Source: Amycolatopsis sp. QT-25
Lineage (GTDB): Bacteria > Actinomycetota > Actinomycetes > Mycobacteriales > Pseudonocardiaceae
DNA length: 64,000 nucleotides
Assembly (NCBI RefSeq): GCF_029369745.1
Contig: NZ_CP120210.1
Location: 7,254,001-7,318,000 of the forward strand
Reading direction: 5' to 3'
Below, piece after piece: positions 55,542-64,000 of this stretch (its first letter is position 1; every line of letters begins with the position of its first letter). The notes under the pieces were generated by a model, which ran no database searches, was not told the origin of the DNA, and saw only the letters and a list, made by a program, of their open reading frames with translations. The position numbers and the translations under genes were made by a program.

Positions 55542-56561
55542 CTAATCACGACATTCCACGCAGAGACCTTCGACGAGCAGATGCGGCTGATAGCTCAATG
55601 TGCACTTACTGCACCGCTGCTCTCGAGCGGCGGCGCGCAGGCACCGGCACCTATCACAGGCCGGACAGAAGGGCTCCCCACACTTCTGGCAGGGGTAACC
55701 GCGAACGGGCTGCCTGCCCTGGCAGCAGTGAATCGTCCTGACCGGACGCTGATCAAACTCGCGCGGCTGATCGATGTGGAGCTGTTCGCAGTTCCAGATG
55801 TCAACGTCGGAAAAGACAGCGATGGTGCGCTTGTCGTCGCTAACAGCGTCGACGTAGTAGTCCTCGCGCTTACCCCAAGACGTGCTCCAAAAGGTCTTTC
55901 TCGTCAGAGCCGATCCCGCCAGCATGGTTCGCAAAGGGTGGCCATCGGGGACAATTTGCCCTGGCCAGGGGATCACAACCGGCCAGCCTGACTCGACGTC
56001 GGGCTGCACGCTCGCGTACTGCACGATTTCACGATCGGTGATCATGATCGCTCCGACGTGCGGAAGCCTGCTAGCCAGCCCAATAGCGCAAGCCGGGACA
56101 CTGGCATTGCTTTCATGGTATAGATCGAGCACATGACGTGCTCGCAGTACGCCGTCATTCAGCACTAGGTCGACGGCGCTCGTCGGCAACAGCAGTCGCT
56201 GGGCGATCTGGTCGCATATTGTCTCCAGCAGGCGCCCTGACTCGTTCTGGTCGGCAAGCCAGTCATACAGCTCATCCGTTTGATCCACGAGCCAATGCCC
56301 GAGCTCGTGAGCCAAAGTGAAGTTTTGTCGCCGACTGTACGGAGTAGGCGCATATAAGACGACGCCGTCCTGCAAAAACGACACGCCGTCGCACAACCCA
56401 CCATCGCCACGGCTTTTCAGGTGCTCTGCGGCCTCAACCTTCAACCCTAGATCGACCCGCAACGTGCTGAGTGGATCTATTGAGAACCGAGTACGCGCTC
56501 CAGTATCGAGATGCGCAAGGGCGCGTTGAACACACTTATTGAGGTTCACGTGGGTGACCAC
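55542..56561 (-). CDS. ImmA/IrrE-family metallo-endopeptidase with C-terminal zinc cluster
   Basis: Up to 339 aa. FTLAHELGHWLVDQTDELYD holds the HExxH zinc site (85-89), with a second Glu expected in QNESGRLLETICDQIAQRLL, followed by LLPTSAV, the standard ImmA/IrrE continuation. The C-terminal 55 residues hold about ten Cys (CQKCGEPFCPACDRCRC ... CSKC ... CVECRD), a zinc-ribbon array not found in simple ImmA. The gene overlaps the HTH gene by 26 nt. GTG 56561 or GTG 56549 may be the start. Family members cleave their partner HTH repressor, so the preceding gene is the probable substrate. Confidence 0.8.
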   Translation of the reverse strand: MVTHVNLNKCVQRALAHLDTGARTRFSIDPLSTLRVDLGLKVEAAEHLKSRGDGGLCDGVSFLQDGVVLYAPTPYSRRQNFTLAHELGHWLVDQTDELYDWLADQNESGRLLETICDQIAQRLLLPTSAVDLVLNDGVLRARHVLDLYHESNASVPACAIGLASRLPHVGAIMITDREIVQYASVQPDVESGWPVVIPWPGQIVPDGHPLRTMLAGSALTRKTFWSTSWGKREDYYVDAVSDDKRTIAVFSDVDIWNCEQLHIDQPREFDQRPVRTIHCCQGRQPVRGYPCQKCGEPFCPACDRCRCLRAAAREQRCSKCTLSYQPHLLVEGLCVECRD

Positions 56562-57210
56562 CGTCCTCCAACGCAGCTACCAACGCCTCCAACGAGGCGA
56601 GGAGTTGCTCAGCGTCTGGACGATCGCCCCGGTGAACTGTGGCGAGTGCCCGAGACTTCAAGGTCGACGCTGCGAGACCGGGCGACGTGCCCTGGATCCC
56701 CGCCCACCGCTTCACCAAGCTGGCAAACCTTGACGACTGACTCAGCTCTGCAAGCATCTCGTGTTCGCCAGCTTCCTGCCGACGGACAATGAGTCTGTCC
56801 GGTTCAATGCGCATCTCTTCTGCAATCGCCTTGATTAAGGCTGGTGAGACATCAGCCGCTGACTGGTTCTCCCATCGAAAAACGTCTCCTCTACGAACGT
56901 CCCACCCGCGCGCCGTGAGCCGGTCCACGAGATCAACCAGCTTGAGATTGGCGCTACGCCGTGCACGTTTTAACGCATCAGGATCCAGGGCATAACGAGG
57001 ATCGGGCACGAGCCCCAACATCGCTGCGACCGGGTCGGCCTCGAGCGGCGGAGCACCGTGCCCGACCTCCCACAACAGCTCCGCCACCTCGAGGAGTGGC
57101 TCGATTTCGGCGCGCTGCTCCTCGTCCAGAGAAGTGACACCGCCGCTTACAGAACTTGCTCGTGCATCCAGGAGCTTTGCAATAACCTCGTCGCGCTCGT
57201 GGTCGGTCAT
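56536..57210 (-). CDS. XRE-like HTH regulator
   Basis: 224 aa. An N-terminal acidic region (about 1-75), then a helix-turn-helix (DALKRARRSANLKLVDLVDR, GDVFRWENQSAADVSPALIK, about 78-130) of the XRE type, followed by a region with LAASTLKSRALATVHRGDRP. ATG 57210 overlaps the sigma-factor stop (ATGA), and its 3' end overlaps the metalloprotease gene. By analogy with ImmR/ImmA and DdrO/IrrE pairs it is the probable protease target; the presence of a sigma factor suggests it might control that sigma factor's regulon or activity. Confidence 0.75.
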   Translation of the reverse strand: MTDHERDEVIAKLLDARASSVSGGVTSLDEEQRAEIEPLLEVAELLWEVGHGAPPLEADPVAAMLGLVPDPRYALDPDALKRARRSANLKLVDLVDRLTARGWDVRRGDVFRWENQSAADVSPALIKAIAEEMRIEPDRLIVRRQEAGEHEMLAELSQSSRFASLVKRWAGIQGTSPGLAASTLKSRALATVHRGDRPDAEQLLASLEALVAALEDGGHPREPQ

Positions 57211-57737
57211 GCGGCACCTCCTTGCTCATCGACATAGCGTCGTAACTCCTGCAGAGCGCGTTTTGCCATTTGACTTACGCGGGCCGGCGACACACCCAGC
57301 TCAGCCGCGACGTCAGCCCTGGGCCGCTCCAATGCGATGTACTCCCACACGACTCTGCGATGCCGAGCGTCCAGAACCGAAAGCCCATCCCAGGCCACCG
57401 CCCGAGCCCGTTCGCGGTCGACCTGGTCGGCTACGTCTTCGGCGATGTCTACCGGATCGACTTGGTCGTACTCAGCATCCAGCTCAGGGCCCGCATGCCG
57501 AACGGCGGCTGAACGAAGAAGGTCAAGTGCTTTCCGCTTGGCCGCCGTCACCATGACCGCTTCCCAGTTCTGGACGTCGGCAGGAGGGGAGTTGATGAGC
57601 GACGTCATCGCGTCGCTGACGACATCGTTCGCCTGATCCGCAAGTCCGGCAGCACGCAGAACCGACGCAGCGACCCTGTGCATCGCGTCCTTGTGTCGCT
57701 GGTACAGCGCTGCCCAATCCGGTTGACCTTGTGACAC
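57207..57737 (-). CDS. Sigma-70 family (ECF-like) RNA polymerase sigma factor
   Basis: 176 aa. Region 2: LYQRHKDAMHRVAASVLRAA and QANDVVSDAMTSLINSP, WEAVMVTAAKRKALDLLRS. Region 4: LSVLDARHRRVVWEYIALER, then ADVAAELGVSPARVSQMAKR as the helix-turn-helix. GTG 57737 is the start. It is the first gene of a three-gene operon with the HTH regulator and metalloprotease, all overlapping. No anti-sigma factor with membrane segments is present, so control may pass through the protease pair instead. Confidence 0.8.
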   Translation of the reverse strand: MSQGQPDWAALYQRHKDAMHRVAASVLRAAGLADQANDVVSDAMTSLINSPPADVQNWEAVMVTAAKRKALDLLRSAAVRHAGPELDAEYDQVDPVDIAEDVADQVDRERARAVAWDGLSVLDARHRRVVWEYIALERPRADVAAELGVSPARVSQMAKRALQELRRYVDEQGGAA

Positions 57738-58521
57738 CAGATCACCCGATCGTCTCGTCTAGCGGAGAAGCCAGCATCGCCCACCTCCGGTTGTCGCTTC
57801 CCGGCTGCCAACCTTCGCCGACTCACCACGTAGTCGAGACAGCAGTGCCCGGCGTTATCAGACTCACGGCGACTACGGAGTGTCACTGCATATCCTTAAG
57901 CCGCGCCAAGACCACCGGAACGATGATCAGGGTCACAAACGCCTCGACGAACGGCCCTGGCTTGACGATGCCCGCCAGCTCCGATCCCAGAACGACGGAA
58001 CTGAAGACCCGGCAGCAGGGTTACCTGAGCGATCAGCAACAGCGGCGTGGCGGCGAGCATCCGCCTGCTACCACCGGCTAGCCCGCTGAAGACGATCACG
58101 CAATCGACGCGCAGCGTGTCTGCAGGACGCAGAGCCGCACCGACTGGTCCGCAGGCAGGAACGCGAACATCGCCGCGATCACTGACGGCGACCACGAACG
58201 CCCGTTCAGGCAAACGCGAAGTGCACCGCTCGGTGAAGAACCGAAACTGTTGGTGGGTATCGCGTGCGCGGTCAGCCGGAGTGCGGGTTGCGTACCGAGG
58301 TCGCCGGTTCGCGTTCGGTGGTGAGCGGGATCTCCCGCCCGAGGCCGCGAACGATCGCATCGAAGAGCGGTGTCGGTTCGTGAGGAAACGGTGCTGTGTC
58401 GGGCGGTCCGGCCGACTCTGCCTACTGAGACTCCAGTACTCCCCCTCGCGAAGTGGTAACCAGAATATCGTGGAGGCACCACTCTAATGGCGGTAACCCG
58501 CGATAACTATCCCTTGACCAG
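57738..58521. other. Promoter side of the sigma operon and a possible transporter relic
   Basis: The sigma operon promoter must lie near 57740-57880. On the minus strand from about 58100 to 57890 a frameshifted piece reads AATPLLLIAQVTLLP and, in the next frame, LAGIVKPGPFVEAFVTLIIV, which resembles the end of an arsenite/bile-acid-type membrane carrier. The upstream part of that gene is not recognisable. Tentative. Confidence 0.3.
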
Positions 58522-58686
58522 GTGACCAACGTGCCCCCGGCGGCCCATGTTCGCCATACTTCGACGTACCCGGGTCGCGACGGCGGACACCGGCAAACCT
58601 GGACCCATCCCCGCCAGAATCATCGACAACCCGACGGAGGCGCGGTGCGTCCGCGTGGACCACAAGACGCAGCGAGCGTGCTGAAC

Positions 58687-59640
58687 GGCGACTATGTCCA
58701 GGTCACGACAGACCGCCCTCCCGCCTACGGCCGTGCTGTCGACGAAGGCTTCGCCCGGGTGGAGCGAATCGAACGCGTTCCGGCTGAAGTCGCGCCACGA
58801 CTCCTTGCCAGCGCCTACGTGGACGGGCTCTCACTGGCGGTGATGTGGTGCCACGGCGTACCGGGTCCGGTCGTGGTGGGCAGCGGCGACGTCTGGGTGC
58901 TCGACTGGGCCAGCGAGCACCGCGCACACCACGACCTGCAGCACCCCTGGTGGCCACCCGCGCGTGGCTCCTTGTTCCCCTGTGGTGTTCCCGCCGGGGA
59001 GGAGCCCCCGCGTCGCCGGCGTATCCCGGAACCGCTCCGACGGCCGGTCGCGTGGGCGGCGCCGAGCGCTATGCCGAAGGCGCCGGTGCGCGCGACGGGG
59101 TTCACCAAGACTGCCTCGGCTCTGTGTGTCGGGGACTACCTGTGCGTTCGTGCCGATCGGTGGCCGACGAGCGATCACGACATCGACGAGGGCTTCGCCC
59201 GGGTCGAGCACCTGCGTTACCTCGACGAGCCCGCGGCCCGCGAGATCTTCGCGGACCCCCGGCTGGCACACGCCGGTGATCGCGGTCAGTGTGTACGGGT
59301 TGTCCGGCATCCTGCTCCTGACGGCACGCCAGGAGGTGACGGTCCAGGCGCTGGTCAACCCGGAACGGCAGACCCTGGAGCAGCGGAGCCTCTGGACGCC
59401 CGACCCGTCGCTGGAGCTGGCCGCGAGCCGCTCACCGACCGACGCTGAGCGCGCCGCCGCGGAGCGCCTCGACCAGGCGGCGCGACCGAAGGTGGACGAG
59501 GTGGACTGGTACACCAGCCAGTTCGACGATCCGGCGTACCGGCGTCTGATCATCGACGGGACCTACGGCTGGCGCACCGTCCCGCTCTCGGCACTGCAGA
59601 CCGCTTCCCCGCACATAGTCGACCACGCATGCGGCGCGCC
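58687..59640 (+). pseudogene. Hypothetical protein with an internal repeat, frameshifted
   Basis: A coding frame from about 58690 contains GDYVQVTTDRPPAYGRAVDE, GFARVERIERVPAEVAPRLL and, about 150 residues later, GDYLCVRADRWPTSDHDIDE, GFARVEHLRYLDEPAAREIF: two related blocks of 40 residues. Near 59270 the frame is lost, and coding continues in another frame (AVSVYGLSGILLLTARQEVT, then AERLDQAARPKVDEVDWYTS, QFDDPAYRRLIIDGTYGWR). The full product would be about 300 aa. No family recognised. Confidence 0.45.
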
Positions 59641-59926
59641 GTCGACATCGGAGATCTTGAGCTCAAGCTGTCTCGCCGGGGCCCGCCCGGCCGCTCGCGT
59701 GACATCGGGGAATTCCGACGATTCAGCCTCGGAAGGACGGCAATGGGTCCCACCCCGCGGCCGTACCGGGGGGAGCATCCATATCGCCAAGTCGCAAGCC
59801 GAATCGACCCGAAATCGGCACGCCTGTGAAAACGGAGACGAAACGGAGCCCAATGGCGCCGAGGGAAATGTGAATCCAACTCGCATAACGCGACATACCA
59901 GCAGGTCAAACGATATGTTGATCTTG

Positions 59927-59999
59927 AGCCGCCAAGGGGGCTCGAACCCCTGACCTTCTGTTTACAAGACAGATGCTCTACCAGCTGAGCTATAGCGGC
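59927..59999 (-). tRNA. tRNA-Thr (anticodon TGT)
   Basis: A complete cloverleaf on the minus strand, 73 nt. The 5' acceptor GCCGCTA pairs with TGGCGGC at the 3' end. The D arm is AGCTCAGCTGGTAGAGC. The anticodon arm TCTGT-CTTGTAA-ACAGA gives anticodon TGT. The T arm is CAGGGGTTCGAGCCCCCT. CCA is not encoded. Its 3' side faces the mobile DNA on the left. Confidence 0.95.
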
Positions 60000-60023
60000 C
60001 TGCCCGGGGACAGCCCGGGCAGG
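59999..60023 (-). terminator. Hairpin between phoD and tRNA-Thr
   Basis: Arms CCTGCCCGGG (59999-60008) and complement (60014-60023) with a 5-nt loop, 20 bp beyond the phoD stop; probable terminator of phoD. Confidence 0.6.
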
Positions 60024-60043
60024 CCCAGTATATCGGCGCCCGT

Positions 60044-61615
60044 TCAGCTCTTCGCAGGGCGCACCCAGGGCTCGCCGGCGACGGCCCGGAAGGCGTGCGC
60101 GAACGTCACGGCGGTCGCCGGGTCGCGGCGGTCGGTGACGTAGTACCAGTTCATCCGGACGGCGTCCGGGGTGACTTCGAGGACGCAGGGGCCGTGCGAA
60201 TCGAGTTCCACGAAGCGCACGTGGGGGTTCAGCGCGCGGATCGCGGCCTCGACCTTCAGCGACCCGGTTCGCGGCGGGACGCCGAGTTGCTCGTCGAGGT
60301 TGTCCGAGGTGACCGACGTGCAGACGAACTCCACCGCGACGCTCACCCCGTCCCGCGGTACGTCGTTCGCCCACGACGAGTGGATGTCACCGGTCAGGAA
60401 CACCGTGTTGCCGCGGCCTCGCGCGGCGATCGCGTCGAGGACCCGGCGGCGATCTTCGGTGTAGCCGTCCCACTGGTCGGTGTTCACCGTGGTCGGCTGG
60501 CCGTCGAGGAGGTCACCGAGCGCGAGGCGTTCGCGGGCCGGCAGCGCGGGGACCTCGATCGGCGTGACCATCACCGAGTTCCCGATCAGGTTCCAGGCCG
60601 CCGTGCCGCGCGCGAGGCCGTCCAGGAACCACCGCCGCTGCTCGGCGCCGAGGATCGTGCCGTCCGTTCCCACCGCGGGGTCCGGCTGCCGGGTCCGGTA
60701 CGTCCGCAGGTCCAGCATGGTGAGGTCGGCCAGCCTGCCGAATTTCAGCCGCCGGTACAACCGGTCGCCGCGATGCCGCACCGGCATCCATTCGAAGTAC
60801 GCCCGGTGCGCGGCCCGCATCCGGTCGAGCCAGTCACCCTCGGTCGCCGGGTCGTGTGACGGCGATCCGCCGGACCAGGCGTTGTCGGCGGCCTCGTGAT
60901 CGTCCCAGGTAGCGACCATCGGATGACGGGCATGGAGCCGCCGGAGGTGCTCGTCGGTCTTGTACATCGCGTGGCGCTGCCGGTAGTCCGACAGGGTGAT
61001 CAACTCGTTGGGCGGTACCGAGGGTCGAAGATCACCCGCAGGGTTGGGATTCCCTTCGTAGAGGTAGTCACCCAGGTGAATGAAGGCGTCCAGGTCGTCA
61101 CGGTCGGCCAAATAGCCGTAGGGGGCGAAGTGACCGACAGCCCAGTTCGCACACGAGACCACGCCGAAACGCAGGCTCGCGACGTCTTCGTCGTGCGCGG
61201 GCGCGGTGCGCGTCCGCCCGGTCTGGGAGACCTCTCCTTGAGCCGTGAAGCGGTACCAATACGCCGTCGACGCGCGCAGTCGGTCCGCCGTCACCTTCAC
61301 CGTATGGTCACGCTCCGCGCTGGTCCGCACGTGACCGCGAGCGACGACATCGGTGAATCCGGCGTCCTTCGCCACCTCCCATCGGACGGTGACCGGCGCT
61401 CCTTTCCCGGATCCCGGAGCGGCCTCGGCCGAGGGTGTGACGCGGGTCCAGAGGAGCACCGAATCGGGCATCGGATCACCGGAGGCGACCCCGTGTGCGA
61501 AAACCGGGGCCTCCGCCCCGCTGGATACCCCCGGAAGGGTGAATGTCGCCGCTGTCCCGGCCGCGGTGAAACCGGCCGCACGGAGAACGGATCGCCTGCT
61601 CACGGGAAAGGTCAT
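60044..61615 (-). CDS. phoD: Alkaline phosphatase D, Tat-exported
   Basis: 523 aa. The N-terminus SRRSVLRAAGF is a twin-arginine signal. The PhoD N-terminal domain (FAHGVASGDPMPDSVLLWTR) is followed by the metallophosphatase core: FGVVSCANW, FIHLGDYLYEGN, VATWDDHEAADNAW, IGNSVMV and FLTGDIHSSWAND. These supply the Ca/Fe ligands of PhoD phosphodiesterase/phosphomonoesterases, secreted under phosphate limitation in actinomycetes. Length and all motifs are normal. It is followed by a terminator and tRNA-Thr and is divergent from the exporter gene. Confidence 0.9.
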   Translation of the reverse strand: MTFPVSRRSVLRAAGFTAAGTAATFTLPGVSSGAEAPVFAHGVASGDPMPDSVLLWTRVTPSAEAAPGSGKGAPVTVRWEVAKDAGFTDVVARGHVRTSAERDHTVKVTADRLRASTAYWYRFTAQGEVSQTGRTRTAPAHDEDVASLRFGVVSCANWAVGHFAPYGYLADRDDLDAFIHLGDYLYEGNPNPAGDLRPSVPPNELITLSDYRQRHAMYKTDEHLRRLHARHPMVATWDDHEAADNAWSGGSPSHDPATEGDWLDRMRAAHRAYFEWMPVRHRGDRLYRRLKFGRLADLTMLDLRTYRTRQPDPAVGTDGTILGAEQRRWFLDGLARGTAAWNLIGNSVMVTPIEVPALPARERLALGDLLDGQPTTVNTDQWDGYTEDRRRVLDAIAARGRGNTVFLTGDIHSSWANDVPRDGVSVAVEFVCTSVTSDNLDEQLGVPPRTGSLKVEAAIRALNPHVRFVELDSHGPCVLEVTPDAVRMNWYYVTDRRDPATAVTFAHAFRAVAGEPWVRPAKS

Positions 61616-61762
61616 GGCATGCAGTGTGCCTCAAGCCGATCGAGTGACGATGATCTTGGTTCGACGTGGTGGAGGCCACTTCGAATTTCCTGCAACAGTC
61701 GGGCCGCCGCTCCCGATGGTCCTCGGGAAGTACCGGCGAAAGAGTGAGGAGGTGGAGCGATC

Positions 61763-63337
61763 ATGAAGATCAACGAGCACACCAGGGGAGCCCAGCGCGG
61801 CGAACACATCGAACACGGTGCCGAAAAGAACCAGGACGAAACACCCGAACGGGGCGAATGGCTGCTGGAAGCGCCGCGCCAACGTGACGGAGAGCGATCG
61901 ATCCCCCAGGCCCGCTCGCATCGGCCGAATCTGCTTCGCCGCCGCGCCTGGCAGATCCTCGAAGCCCCGACGGCCGAGCAGCCCGCCGTCGAGAGCGACG
62001 AGGCGATGGGCCCGAAGCCGCCCGACGACTCGACGGTCAACTTCGTCCTCGACCTCGCGCTGCGCATCGGCGAGGTCCAGATGTCGAGCGGCGCCGGCGC
62101 CTCCGACGTCACCGCGACGATCATCGCGCTGACCTCCGCCCTCGGGCTGCCGCATTGCGAGGTCGACGTGATCTTCACGTCGATCACGGTGACCTGCCAC
62201 CGCGGCACCGACATGGCGCCGGTGACGGCGCTGCGGGTGGTCCGGTCGCGCGGTCTCGACTACACGCGGCTCACCCAGACGGAGACGCTGGTCCGCCGGA
62301 TCGTCCGCGGCAACATCGGCGCCGAAGAGGCCCAGCAGGCACTTCAGCGGATCACGACCGCGCCGCATCCGTACCCCCGCTGGGTGGCCACGGCCGCCTG
62401 GGGCGGGCTGGCCGCGTTCATCACCCTGATCCTTGGCGGCAGCATCGACGTCGCACTGGTCGCGCTGGTGATCAGCGCGGTCATCGACCGGCTCGGGCGC
62501 CTGCTGAACCGCTTCGCGCTCCCCTTCTTCTTCCAGCAGGTGATCGGTGGTCTGGTCGCGACGCTGTCCGCGATGGCGATAGTCAGCAGCGATCTGCTCA
62601 CCACGGACAAACCCACGCTGGTCGTCGCCGCGGCCGTCACCGTGCTGCTGTCCGGTCTTTCCACGGTTTCCGCCGTGCAGGACGCCATCACCGGCTATTA
62701 CGTCACGGCGGCCGGGCGCACGATGGAAACCGCGTTGATGAGTGCCGGGCTGATCGCGGGGGTGGTGCTCGCGCTGAAGATCGCGCTGCTGCTCGGCCTG
62801 CCGCTGACGCCGCTGCCCGAGGTCGTCTCCTCGACGCCCCAGCAACTTCCGATCATCGTCGTCGGCAGCATCGGCGCGTCCGCCTGCTTCGCGCTCGCCT
62901 CGTATTCGACGCTGCGCGCGATGATCGTCGCGGGTGCGGCGGGCGCCATCGGTGGCGCGGTGTACGGCGCCTTGATGCTGACCGACTTCCAGGCCGTCAG
63001 CTCCTCCGCCATCGCCGCCACGCTGGTCGGTTTCTGCGGTGGCGTACTTGCCAGGCGGCTCAAGGTGACGCCGCTCGTGGTGGCTGTGTCCGGCATCACG
63101 CCCCTCCTCCCCGGCCTCTCCACCTATCGTGGTCTATACCAATTGGGCGTCGAACCCGGCGGGAACATCTCGACGCTGATGACCGCGGTCGCGATCGGGC
63201 TTGCCCTGGCCGCGGGCGTGGTACTCGGCGAATACCTCGCACAACCGGTGCGGACGGGGCTCGGCAGGCTGGAACGCAAGTTCGCCGGGCCGCGGATGGC
63301 GGGTCCGCTGGAACCCGCCGAACGACGCTTGGAGTGA
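61763..63337 (+). CDS. Threonine/serine exporter family (ThrE-like)
   Basis: 524 aa. A soluble N-terminal domain starts after about 95 residues with FVLDLALRIGEVQMSSGAGA, VDVIFTSITVTCHRG, the conserved ThrE domain opening. About ten membrane segments follow (AAFITLILGGSIDVALVALV, PFFFQQVIGGLVATL, GITPLLPGLSTYRGLYQ). The first 80 residues are polar and charged, of variable type, so the start is less certain; ATG 61763 follows GAGGAGGTGG. ThrE of Corynebacterium exports threonine and serine. Confidence 0.85.
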   Translation: MKINEHTRGAQRGEHIEHGAEKNQDETPERGEWLLEAPRQRDGERSIPQARSHRPNLLRRRAWQILEAPTAEQPAVESDEAMGPKPPDDSTVNFVLDLALRIGEVQMSSGAGASDVTATIIALTSALGLPHCEVDVIFTSITVTCHRGTDMAPVTALRVVRSRGLDYTRLTQTETLVRRIVRGNIGAEEAQQALQRITTAPHPYPRWVATAAWGGLAAFITLILGGSIDVALVALVISAVIDRLGRLLNRFALPFFFQQVIGGLVATLSAMAIVSSDLLTTDKPTLVVAAAVTVLLSGLSTVSAVQDAITGYYVTAAGRTMETALMSAGLIAGVVLALKIALLLGLPLTPLPEVVSSTPQQLPIIVVGSIGASACFALASYSTLRAMIVAGAAGAIGGAVYGALMLTDFQAVSSSAIAATLVGFCGGVLARRLKVTPLVVAVSGITPLLPGLSTYRGLYQLGVEPGGNISTLMTAVAIGLALAAGVVLGEYLAQPVRTGLGRLERKFAGPRMAGPLEPAERRLE

Positions 63338-63419
63338 TCGCTCGCCGAGAAGGCCGCGGTCTCCTCACGCGATAGGGTTTCCGCTTAGGGCAGCGACCCG
63401 CGAACCGAGGGAGCGGCTG

Positions 63420-64000
63420 GTGGACGAAGTGACGGGCAGAACGGCCTCCGCGGAGTTCGTGGTGGTGGCGAACAGGCTTCCGGTGGACCTCGAACGGACC
63501 GCCGACGGGAGCAGGCGTTGGACGGCGAGCCCCGGCGGGTTGGTGTCGGCGCTCGAACCGTTCCTGCGCTCCCGCAAGGGCGCCTGGGTCGGTTGGCCCG
63601 GCGTGCCCGACGTCGAGGTGGAGGAGTTCGACGACGACGGTTTGGTCCTCCATCCGGTCTCCCTGACGTCGGACGACGTCCGCGACTATTACGAAGGCTT
63701 CTCCAACGCGACGCTTTGGCCGCTGTACCACGACGTGGTGGCCAGGCCGGTGTTCGACCGGAGCTGGTGGGAGTCCTACGTCCGGGTGAACCGGCGCTTC
63801 GCCGAGGCGAGCGCGAAGGTCGCCGCCGAGGGCGCGACCGTGTGGATCCAGGACTACCAGTTGCAGCTGGTCCCGGCGATGCTCCGCGAACTCCGGCCCG
63901 ACCTGCGGATCGGCTTCTTCCTGCACATCCCGTTTCCCCCGGTCGAGTTGTTCATGCAGATGCCGTGGCGGACCGAGATCGTCCGCGGCCTGGTCGGGGC
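63420..64000 (+). CDS. otsA: Trehalose-6-phosphate synthase, 5' part (runs off the window)
   Basis: The first 193 codons of a glycosyltransferase family 20 enzyme. FVVVANRLPVDLERTADGSR, then ASPGGLVSALEPFLR (the GGL glucose-6-phosphate loop), GAWVGWPG, LWPLYHDVV, WIQDYQLQLVPAMLRELRPD and IGFFLHIPFPPVELFMQMPW are all classical OtsA. It makes trehalose-6-phosphate from UDP- or GDP-glucose and glucose-6-phosphate. GTG 63420 is taken as the start, with GAGGGAG upstream. The 3' end is outside the window. Confidence 0.9.
   Translation, partial: MDEVTGRTASAEFVVVANRLPVDLERTADGSRRWTASPGGLVSALEPFLRSRKGAWVGWPGVPDVEVEEFDDDGLVLHPVSLTSDDVRDYYEGFSNATLWPLYHDVVARPVFDRSWWESYVRVNRRFAEASAKVAAEGATVWIQDYQLQLVPAMLRELRPDLRIGFFLHIPFPPVELFMQMPWRTEIVRGLVG

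Overview
The window is high-GC actinomycete DNA. Strong GGAGG-type ribosome sites, frequent GTG starts, a PucR/GAF regulator style typical of Actinobacteria, Tat and Sec secreted hydrolases, and a right-hand core of tRNA-Thr, phoD, a ThrE-type exporter and otsA suggest Pseudonocardiaceae, possibly Amycolatopsis. That assignment is inference from gene content, not a database match.

Layout. 0-8.8 kb is an insertion-sequence graveyard: IS701 and two IS5-family elements break up a STAND NTPase relic, followed by an intact aminoglycoside phosphotransferase and several frameshifted fragments. 9.0-12.4 kb holds an RHS/YD-repeat protein followed by a 57-codon membrane ORF that may be its immunity partner. 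13.4-15.5 kb carries a TetM/OtrA-like ribosomal protection gene with a well-placed leader ORF. 15.6-18 kb has an integrase fragment, a DUF1963-like gene, an IS3 orfA fragment and a truncated subtilisin-type protease. 18.2-37.2 kb is a catabolic island: secreted lipase/alpha-beta hydrolase, a decayed CoA-transferase operon, a GAF-PucR regulator, then thiolase, MHS transporter, tannase-family esterase, a second GAF-PucR regulator, 3-hydroxyacyl-CoA dehydrogenase, a second lipase and an intact CoA-transferase pair. The lipase plus CoA-transferase block exists twice, once intact and once decayed. Together these genes read as extracellular ester cleavage, uptake of the released acid, CoA activation, oxidation and thiolysis.

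37.5-40.5 kb is again IS material (IS701 with CTAG duplication, an IS701 relic, a dead IS3). 40.9-45.6 kb is the most unusual part: one reading frame joins a squalene/phytoene-synthase-like domain to a complete cis-prenyltransferase (UppS-type) domain, transcribed divergently from an MmpL transporter that is translationally coupled to a secreted protein. This could be an uncharacterised prenyl-lipid synthesis and export locus. 45.6-51.5 kb is debris (LuxR, IS256, IS630, AlbA_2-like, queC and NRPS-thioesterase relics). 51.6-54.5 kb is an apparently intact operon of PAP2 phosphatase, ACP-like protein and an ABC-2 exporter. 55.2-57.7 kb holds a conserved-looking 51-aa protein and an overlapping operon of sigma factor, HTH regulator and ImmA/IrrE metalloprotease.

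From tRNA-Thr (59.9 kb) rightward the sequence looks like ordinary chromosome: phoD, a threonine/serine exporter and the 5' part of otsA. All of the mobile DNA lies on the 3' side of the tRNA gene. About twenty genes to the left are frameshifted or truncated, while the core genes on the right are intact, so the breakage looks like real gene decay rather than poor sequence.
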